Notes under the pieces: generated by a model
Seen by the model: only the letters and a program-made list of their open reading frames with translations
Database searches by the model: none
Told to the model about the DNA's origin: nothing
Part shown: piece after piece, positions 22,258-27,731 of the stretch
Position numbering within the stretch: position 1 is the stretch's first letter
How the letters are laid out: each line of letters starts with the position of its first letter
Virus record (IMG/VR): IMGVR_UViG_3300046533_000890
Span: 1 to 27,731 of that record
Strand: one strand, 5' to 3'
DNA from: a virus
Length of the DNA: 27,731 nucleotides
Program-made: the position numbers and the translations under genes

Positions 22258-23768
22258 CCCTCGAGACCTGCACGCTTTCGCCGTTCGTTGCCAAGGTGGT
22301 CGCCCAGAAGGGTAGCCTGGAGGACGCGGCGTCGGCGCTGGCGATCTTCATCAGGCAGCTGGAAGGGTATCTGCGAGAGTTGAAGGCGGCGATCTGCACG
22401 GATCTGCAGAGCTCGACCGGCGTGTCGCGGTTCATCCAGCTGCTCGACGTGCCAAACAGCTACGTCGGGCAGGGGACGAAGATCGTGCGGGTCAACTCAC
22501 TGGAGACCGGACTCGAGTTCTTCGCACAGTCGCTGGTCACCGCCTTCATCGACCTATCCGATGTGCCACACTCCTACGCCAGCCAGTCGCTCAAGGGTGT
22601 CCGAGTCAACGCTGGCGAGACCGGGCTCGAGTTCTACCTCCGGTCGCTGATCGGCCTCTCTGACTTCCCTGCGAGCTACACGAGTCAGGCGCTGAAGGCG
22701 CTGCGAGTCAACGCAGGCGCCACCGCGGTGGAGTTCTTCACTCAGGCACTCACGCTGCTCTCCGACTTCCCTGCGTCCTACAGCGGTGCGGCGCTCAAGT
22801 TCCTCCGCGTCAATGCTGGTGCGACCGCGGTCGAGTTCATCACCGCGGCGCTGACGCTGATGTCCGACTTCCCAGCGTCCTACAGTGGGCAGGCGCTGAA
22901 GATTCTGCGGGTCAACGCCGGTGAAACTGCGGTCGAGTTCCACTCTGAGGCGTTCGTCGACCTCGCTGACGTGCCGGCGAGCTACAGCGGTGCTGCCAGC
23001 AAGATCGTGGCGGTCAATGCGGCGGCCACAGGACTCGAGTTCCTGAACACTACCGCTTCCGACCTCACGTTCATCATCACGCCGTCGCTTCGGTGGTCGG
23101 TATGGGGTGGTGGTGGTGTCCAGAATCCAGCTGGGTTTGCTTCTCTTGGCGCAGAATCCGCCGTCACCTCGGCGTCGTTCCCTGCTATCGCGACAACAAA
23201 CCTTCTCACATCAACAGCTAGACTTCGATCGACAGGCTCTGCTGGGGCCGGAAATGCCGCGAACATCCGGTCAAATGTTGCCATCGTCTGGCGCGGCAAC
23301 GCTGCTGGCCTCGGCGGTTTCCGTTGCCGAGCGAGGTTCGCAAGCTCGACCGCCTTGGCGCAACAGCGAGGGTTTGTGGGGCTGTGCGCGACGATCGGTG
23401 CCGTCATTCCAAACGGGCAGCCAAGCGCCTTCGTCAACGTTGCCGGATTCGGCTATGACGCGGCGGAGACGAACTGGTCGACGATCGTCAACGACAACAC
23501 GGGAACGGCGACGAAGACCAGCTTGGGAGCTGGGTATCCGGTTGATGCGACATCGGTCTTCGAGATCACATTGATCGCGCAGCCAAACGCTTCGAGCATC
23601 GACTGGACGATCTCCAACATCGGCAGTGGAGCGAGCACCAGCGGTTCGTTTACGACGGATTTGCCGGTGAACACCACACTCATGTCGTTCCAATTGTGGA
23701 TCAACAACGGCACCACTGCATCTGCGGCTGTGCTTGAATGTCCTTTTGCGGTTGTCACCCTCTACTAG
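22254..23768 (+). CDS. tail fibre with six ~34-residue repeats and a beta-rich tip
   Basis: GTG 22254 overlaps the preceding stop. Residues 1-60 are helical (LAIFIRQLEGYLRELKAAIC), probably the attachment part. Residues 63-263 carry six repeats of the type LSDFPASYSG, then QALKxLRVNAG and ATAVEF; the conserved Asp falls at 65, 103, 137, 171, 205 and 239. This is the 'DVPxSY...VRVNxxETGLEF' repeat seen in many phage fibre shafts, which form trimeric beta structures. Residues 270-504 form a Gly/Ser/Thr-rich beta domain (SLRWSVWGGGGVQNPAGFAS; FRCRARFASSTALAQQRGFV; DATSVFEITLIAQPN), likely the receptor-binding head. Third-position and codon choice change visibly in that head, suggesting exchange. 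It would recognise the host surface. Confidence 0.8.
   Translation: MTLETCTLSPFVAKVVAQKGSLEDAASALAIFIRQLEGYLRELKAAICTDLQSSTGVSRFIQLLDVPNSYVGQGTKIVRVNSLETGLEFFAQSLVTAFIDLSDVPHSYASQSLKGVRVNAGETGLEFYLRSLIGLSDFPASYTSQALKALRVNAGATAVEFFTQALTLLSDFPASYSGAALKFLRVNAGATAVEFITAALTLMSDFPASYSGQALKILRVNAGETAVEFHSEAFVDLADVPASYSGAASKIVAVNAAATGLEFLNTTASDLTFIITPSLRWSVWGGGGVQNPAGFASLGAESAVTSASFPAIATTNLLTSTARLRSTGSAGAGNAANIRSNVAIVWRGNAAGLGGFRCRARFASSTALAQQRGFVGLCATIGAVIPNGQPSAFVNVAGFGYDAAETNWSTIVNDNTGTATKTSLGAGYPVDATSVFEITLIAQPNASSIDWTISNIGSGASTSGSFTTDLPVNTTLMSFQLWINNGTTASAAVLECPFAVVTLY
22440..23042 (+). repeat. six in-frame tandem repeats within the tail fibre gene
   Basis: Six coding repeats: the first spacing is 38 codons, the other four are exactly 34 codons (102 bases). 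The DNA copies are similar but not identical (for example 'CTCTCCGACTTCCCTGCGTC' and 'ATGTCCGACTTCCCAGCGTC'). Recombination between copies could lengthen or shorten the shaft. Confidence 0.8.
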
Positions 23769-23777
23769 AACCGAACC

Positions 23778-24164
23778 ATGGCTATCCAAGCAACGCGATT
23801 TCGTCAGAGTCTCGACGGTCTTACTACCTTCCCGATCGTGCAGAAGGTCATCACGACCACGCAGGCGTTTTCTGACGATCCTGCGGTTGGCGGGCAAATC
23901 CAGCTACCAAGCCTTCCCGGCAGCGGCAACACGCAGATCGTTCGCGTCTCCGCAATGATTTCTGGGCCCAGTGGCCCCATCCCGTCTCCTGCGATCGCCA
24001 TCAATTGGCCGCACATCGGCTGGGATGGCACAAGGCTGTTCCTCTACAACCTCGATGACCTGAGTGGCGTCAGCCCATTCCCTGGCGGTTACTCTGGCTG
24101 GGTCGTCGTCGACTACATTCTCGCCAACGTCTTCAGCCCAGCCGACCTTGTCGACAACGAGTAG
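23778..24164 (+). CDS. small beta-rich protein after the fibre (128 aa)
   Basis: ATG 23778 lies 9 bases after the fibre stop without a strong ribosome-binding site. The product starts MAIQATRFRQSLDGLTTFPI, is beta-rich (GQIQLPSLPGSGNTQIVRVS; INWPHIGWDGTRLFLYNLDD) and ends in an acidic tail. Its codon choice resembles the fibre tip rather than the nozzle, so the two may have been acquired together. It could be a fibre chaperone, a fibre-cap protein or a minor virion protein; no family is recognised. Confidence 0.6.
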   Translation: MAIQATRFRQSLDGLTTFPIVQKVITTTQAFSDDPAVGGQIQLPSLPGSGNTQIVRVSAMISGPSGPIPSPAIAINWPHIGWDGTRLFLYNLDDLSGVSPFPGGYSGWVVVDYILANVFSPADLVDNE

Positions 24165-24173
24165 GCTCCGTCT

Positions 24174-24950
24174 ATGACCGCCACCGCACCTCCGCAACAG
24201 ATCCAGCAGCCGGCTGGCGCACAGGCGCCGCCGACCGTGCAGGGCCTTCCTCCGACAGGACTGCAGCAGCAGCTGGCGACGATCAACGCGAACCACGCCG
24301 TGGCCGCGGCTCAGGGTGTCCACAGCAACCCACAGGCTGCCAACCGAGCTCTGCCGGCCACCGTCACCGGCCAGCCGCCGACCAACCGAGGCACGACGTC
24401 GCTCGGTCAGCTTGCCAGCTCCTTGGCCCAGTCCTACGGGCTCTCGCTGCCGCGCGGCGACATCGTGGACAGCAACGGCAACTTCCTGGTGACCCCGGAC
24501 CAGATCGCTGCAGCCAGCGGCGGCAAGGAGTCGATGGGCACGGCCGCGGCGAAGATGAACTACATCGCCGACGCGATCCAGCGGCAGCAGCAGCAGGCCG
24601 AGCTGCAGAAGTCGGAAGCCGCGCTCGCCACTGGCGCAGGACTTGTCGGCAAGCGTGGTCGCGGCTCTCTCGCCATGCTGCAGGAAGGCACCTACAACAA
24701 CATCGCGCAGCTCTACCAGAACCAGCAGCACAAGGCTGCCGACTTCAGCTACTTCATCGAGAAGGAGAAGCTGGACCTGCAGCAGCAGATCCTGGCTCGC
24801 CAAGAGAAGCTGGCGAAGAAGCAGGCCCGCGGCCAGTTCATCACTGGACTTGGCATGGTGGCGACAGGCATTCTCACCGGCAACGCCGGTCTGGCAGTTG
24901 GTGGTGGTGCACAAGCTGGCGGATCCGCCGGATCCACGGGGTGGTTCTAA
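24174..24950 (+). CDS. Gln-rich internal-virion/ejection protein candidate (258 aa)
   Basis: The N-terminus (residues 1-80) is Pro/Gln/Ala-rich and disordered (TAPPQQIQQPAGAQAPP). A helical, Gln-rich stretch follows (NYIADAIQRQQQQAELQKSE; DLQQQILARQEKLAKKQARG). It ends with a glycine-rich hydrophobic tail (FITGLGMVATGILTGNAGLA, then VGGGAQAGGS) suited to membrane insertion. This composition and position, after the tail genes and before two larger partners, fit small ejection proteins of podoviruses that leave the virion with the DNA and help cross the host envelope. There is no family signature. The stop TAA overlaps the next ATG by one base. Confidence 0.6.
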   Translation: MTATAPPQQIQQPAGAQAPPTVQGLPPTGLQQQLATINANHAVAAAQGVHSNPQAANRALPATVTGQPPTNRGTTSLGQLASSLAQSYGLSLPRGDIVDSNGNFLVTPDQIAAASGGKESMGTAAAKMNYIADAIQRQQQQAELQKSEAALATGAGLVGKRGRGSLAMLQEGTYNNIAQLYQNQQHKAADFSYFIEKEKLDLQQQILARQEKLAKKQARGQFITGLGMVATGILTGNAGLAVGGGAQAGGSAGSTGWF

Positions 24951-26200
24951 TGCCAACAATCGGACGCGACCCAGAGGTCACCAAGAACGAGATCGAAGCC
25001 GGCAAGGAAGGCGGCAAGCTCGTTGGTCAGGCTGCCGACACGCTGGCTGGCCAGTATCAGACCGGCGCACGCGAGGCCACGCAGCAAGCCTCGGTGTTCG
25101 GCGGGCTGACGCAGCAAGGCGAGCAACTGAAGGAGCAGAAGCGCAGCAATCAGGTGCACGAGGCCGAGGTCGAGGACCAGCAGGACATCGAGCGAGCTGA
25201 CCGCGGACTGGAGCAGCAGGGCGAGACGCGCGCCGATCGTCTCCGTCGAGAGATGGAGCAAGGTCGCCAGGACAAGCAGATGAACGAGCCTCTGGAGGTG
25301 CAGGGGCCGGATAGCAAGACGGGCGTCGTTCAGTCCGAGCAACGGAAGTCGATCGACACCAGCAAGGCGGTCTCGAACCAGATGTCGGCTCAGGCTCGCT
25401 ACCTGAATGCGCTGAAGAGCTACAACAACAGCAAGGTCACCGGCGACAAGGAGCTCGAGAAGAGCGAGCTCAAGAGCCTGCAGCAACCGATCGAGTCTGC
25501 TTCGAAGCTGTTCGACGAAGGCAAGAACGGCAAGCTGACCGAGAGCCAGTGGGGCGAGATCAAGGACCTCGCAGCGGGCAACCCGGATCCGCAACTGCAG
25601 GCCGAACTGGCGCAGCCGAAGACGCAGTTCAGCAAGCTGGGGCCGGCGACCGGCAGGTTCCTGCAGAGCCGCATCAACTTCACTGCGCTCACCTTCATGG
25701 CGCACACCGGCGAGATGCCGGACGGCAAGCTGGTGGACATGGCGAGCCCGGAAATGCAGCAGTTCACCAACGTTGCAGGTGGCGTTCAGGACCACCTCCG
25801 TCAGTGGGACGAGCTCACCGGTGGCGCGATGTCTGAGTCGCTGGGGATCGACACGCTGGCGAAGCGCAATCAGGTCGTGCGCCAGATGGCCGCAAACGCG
25901 ATGCTGAAGCAGATGCAGCCGCTGCCACAGACTGGCGGCAGCGAACCTGTGCCATCGCAAGGAGGCCCGAGTGCCCGACCTCAGCAACCCGGATCTGGAG
26001 CCCAAGGCTCCCCCGCACCCGACGTCAACCGCAAGCTCCAGCTTGGAGCCCCAGGTAGCAACCCCAACGCCGGCACCGACGAGCAGCAGCTCCGGGCCCG
26101 AGAGGACCGCGGAGTCCGAGATCAGCAAGCCGCCGACGAGCAGCGGCGAAGAGATCCAACCGTCGAAGGGATCCGACGAGGAATCCGGGGCGGATACTGA
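24950..26200 (+). CDS. helical internal-virion/ejection protein candidate (416 aa)
   Basis: ATG 24950 overlaps the preceding stop (TAATG) with GGGGTGG upstream; an in-frame GTG at 24941 is less likely. The protein is charged and helical throughout, starting MPTIGRDPEVTKNEIEAGKE, with long coiled-coil stretches (GLTQQGEQLKEQKRSNQVHE; ADRGLEQQGETRADRLRREM) and no clear membrane span. The last 77 residues, Pro/Gly/Arg-rich, lie over the start of the next gene in another reading phase. It probably forms part of the internal core or periplasmic ejection conduit with its neighbours. Function is inferred from position and composition only. Confidence 0.6.
   Translation: MPTIGRDPEVTKNEIEAGKEGGKLVGQAADTLAGQYQTGAREATQQASVFGGLTQQGEQLKEQKRSNQVHEAEVEDQQDIERADRGLEQQGETRADRLRREMEQGRQDKQMNEPLEVQGPDSKTGVVQSEQRKSIDTSKAVSNQMSAQARYLNALKSYNNSKVTGDKELEKSELKSLQQPIESASKLFDEGKNGKLTESQWGEIKDLAAGNPDPQLQAELAQPKTQFSKLGPATGRFLQSRINFTALTFMAHTGEMPDGKLVDMASPEMQQFTNVAGGVQDHLRQWDELTGGAMSESLGIDTLAKRNQVVRQMAANAMLKQMQPLPQTGGSEPVPSQGGPSARPQQPGSGAQGSPAPDVNRKLQLGAPGSNPNAGTDEQQLRAREDRGVRDQQAADEQRRRDPTVEGIRRGIRGGY
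25959..25965 (+). promoter_or_regulatory. strong ribosome-binding site inside the upstream gene
   Basis: AAGGAGG lies five bases before GTG 25971 and is the best Shine-Dalgarno sequence in the window. It decides the start of the next gene at a point 230 bases inside the preceding gene. Confidence 0.75.
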
Positions 26201-27731
26201 GCAAGGCGAGGAGCCTCAAGGCCAGGAGCCTCAAGATGGAGAGGGTCCGTTCCTCCACGATCACGTCGCGGCGCAGCAGATCGCGCAGCTGAGCAAGGGC
26301 ATCGACAAGGCGGTCCGTGACGGCGATGCCACGAAGGCCAAGAAGTTGATGGACGACCAGTTCTCTGCAGTGATGCAGGGGCTGTTCACGGACGAGGTGG
26401 CCAGAGGGAGCGGGCATCCGTTGCTGGCCAACCCAGCGATGGCAGAGTCCGACCCGCAGGTCGCGTTGGCTGCGGTGTCGATGCAGCTGGCGCGGCGAGA
26501 GCACTTGATCAGCGGCGTCCTGCAGCAACACAACTGGAACGAGATCGCCAACTACGGCCAGTCGATCGTCGACCAATACAAGGCACGCAACAAGGCACCG
26601 CTGATCAAGGAGACGGCGGGCATGTCACCGCAGCAGCTGCAGGACATGACCTACCAGTTCGAACCGGTGCGCGTCGATCCTAACCTGATCGCGGACTACC
26701 GGCAGCGGCTCGTCAAGCTCGACAACGACATGAAGGGGCTCGGAACCTCCGTGTGGAGAGACGCGAGGACTGCACGCATCGCAAGGATCCTCAACGCGGA
26801 AGCTGGACCTGGCACGCCGGGCTACCTGCAGTCTCAAGAGCAGAGCATCACCGAGAAGATGCCGTGGTATGCGCGCGCCACGCTGCCGATCGCTGTCGGA
26901 GCGGAGGCGGCGCTGCAGGTTCCGATCGATCTTGGTGTCGGCGTCGCCAGCGCCCTGCAGAAGCTCGGCGTGCTGTCGCTGGATGGGCTCACGAACGGGC
27001 AGGCCGCGGCGCACTACAACTCGCCGACCGCCTGGGTGCAGGACAGCGACGGCCGTTGGTTCAACAACGGCGGCAAGGTCGGGGCCAGCGAGCTCTACGC
27101 CGGCATCTGGCACATGCTGACCGGAGACCTGATCGACCAGAAGATGGCTGAATACGGCGACGCGAAGGCCACGGCGGTCATGCGCGAGCACGGGATCGAG
27201 TCCTTCGCCACCGGCGTTGGGCAGGTGATCGGCTCGACGCTGCCGTTCCTCGCCAGTGGCGGTATGGCCATGCGCGGCGGCAGCCTGATCGGCGAGGGCC
27301 TGGGTTGGCTCGCGACCGGCGGACGGGCCGCGGAGTCGCTGGGCAGGGCCGCCAAGCTGACGAGGCTGCTCGCCACGACCGCGGGCGAAGGGGCCGGGCT
27401 CGGCGCCTACGAGGCGCTGGAGAACGGCAGGATCGAGGGCTACGGGGCTGCCTTCGCACACGGCGCCATGATGGCCATCCCCCTGATGCTGATCGGGCAG
27501 ATGGGGCGGTCGACCGAGCGCCTGCTGCAGCGCACGCAGAAGATCCCTGACAAGCTGGCAAGTCTGATGGCTGGGGCTGCCGAAGGTGCAGGGTTCGCCG
27601 CGCTCGACCCGACGACCTGGAACGCCGCGTGGCAGCTGCTCAGGGACCCCAGCAAGGACACCCTCGCCGACTTCTCGAAGATCATGGCCATGAACATGGT
27701 GGCGATGGCCGGCGTCAAGGCGGTCTCCGGG
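25971..27731 (+). CDS. large internal-virion/ejection protein (partial, C-terminus off the right edge)
   Basis: From GTG 25971 the frame is open for 587 codons to the window edge. The first 90 residues are a Pro/Ser/Thr/Glu-rich linker (LEPKAPPHPTSTASSSLEPQ) read out of phase over the previous gene. A helical soluble domain follows (AAQQIAQLSKGIDKAVRDGD; LARREHLISGVLQQHNWNEI). Later come Gly/Ala-rich hydrophobic segments (about 302-337, 411-434, 492-512 and 570-585), such as ATGVGQVIGSTLPFLASGGM. Long proteins of this kind follow the tail genes in podoviruses; they are ejected into the host and form the channel for DNA entry, and some carry a lytic domain. None is visible in the part shown. 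No catalytic motif is recognised. Confidence 0.65.
   Translation, partial: MPDLSNPDLEPKAPPHPTSTASSSLEPQVATPTPAPTSSSSGPERTAESEISKPPTSSGEEIQPSKGSDEESGADTEQGEEPQGQEPQDGEGPFLHDHVAAQQIAQLSKGIDKAVRDGDATKAKKLMDDQFSAVMQGLFTDEVARGSGHPLLANPAMAESDPQVALAAVSMQLARREHLISGVLQQHNWNEIANYGQSIVDQYKARNKAPLIKETAGMSPQQLQDMTYQFEPVRVDPNLIADYRQRLVKLDNDMKGLGTSVWRDARTARIARILNAEAGPGTPGYLQSQEQSITEKMPWYARATLPIAVGAEAALQVPIDLGVGVASALQKLGVLSLDGLTNGQAAAHYNSPTAWVQDSDGRWFNNGGKVGASELYAGIWHMLTGDLIDQKMAEYGDAKATAVMREHGIESFATGVGQVIGSTLPFLASGGMAMRGGSLIGEGLGWLATGGRAAESLGRAAKLTRLLATTAGEGAGLGAYEALENGRIEGYGAAFAHGAMMAIPLMLIGQMGRSTERLLQRTQKIPDKLASLMAGAAEGAGFAALDPTTWNAAWQLLRDPSKDTLADFSKIMAMNMVAMAGVKAVSG

Noticed and set aside
22440-23042. 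Regular 102-base repeats as a possible CRISPR array
   Set aside because: The period is long, the repeats are divergent and the whole stretch is one open frame encoding fibre repeats.
24947-26128. 393-codon minus-strand frame
   Set aside because: Antisense shadow of an ejection-protein gene; leucine/valine-rich noise without ribosome-binding site or domain.

Overview
The window is part of a GC-rich tailed bacteriophage (or prophage) genome, most likely a short-tailed, podovirus-like phage. Recognisable late functions run left to right in a standard head-to-tail order: a candidate small terminase, large terminase, portal, scaffold, an SU10/DUF5309-like major capsid protein, a head-tail adaptor, nozzle-type tail proteins, a repeat-bearing tail fibre and large internal-virion (ejection) proteins. 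I saw no tail tube, sheath or tape-measure gene. There is no integrase, tRNA, rRNA, IS element or CRISPR array that I can support. The host cannot be named from the sequence; frequent GTG starts and G/C at third codon positions suggest a high-GC bacterium.

Layout. (1) Positions 1-2049, minus strand: a leftward operon of six genes. Five small genes are joined by 4-base ATGA/GTGA overlaps. The sixth, a DUF932 protein, runs off the left edge. A sigma70-like promoter lies just upstream. (2) Positions 2050-2676: a divergent, non-coding, lower-GC control region with many TTGCA/TGCAA motifs, several perfect inverted repeats and a purine/pyrimidine plus CA/TG low-complexity block. It could hold operators or a replication origin. 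(3) Positions 2677-6579, plus strand: two unknown proteins, a small Acb2-like (anti-CBASS cyclic-nucleotide sponge) candidate, a candidate small terminase, a zinc-finger protein and the large terminase. (4) Positions 6594-9937: an accessory block between terminase and portal, with a second FCS-type zinc finger, a GT-A-like protein, a CgeB-like glycosyltransferase and an MptE/DUF115-like protein, three of them joined by long out-of-phase overlaps. (5) Positions 9941-15921: portal, two small proteins, scaffold, major capsid protein, a 41-residue zinc ribbon in frame just after the capsid stop codon, and an FmdB-like zinc ribbon. (6) Positions 15924-24164: adaptor with an apparent lectin-like N-terminal domain, a nozzle that appears split over two genes with inserted beta-sandwich domains, a fibre with six repeats of about 34 residues, and a small partner. 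(7) Positions 24174-27731: Q-rich and hydrophobic internal-virion proteins, the last open at the right edge.

How it works together: the plus-strand genes form one tightly packed late operon. Stop/start overlaps (ATGA, GTGA, TAGTG, TAATG) recur at many junctions, which supports the starts chosen and suggests translational coupling. The parts most worth a second look are the Acb2-like gene, the glycosylation-like cassette, the repeated use of long out-of-phase overlaps at linker-coding junctions, the zinc ribbon behind the capsid stop codon, and the lectin-decorated adaptor and nozzle.
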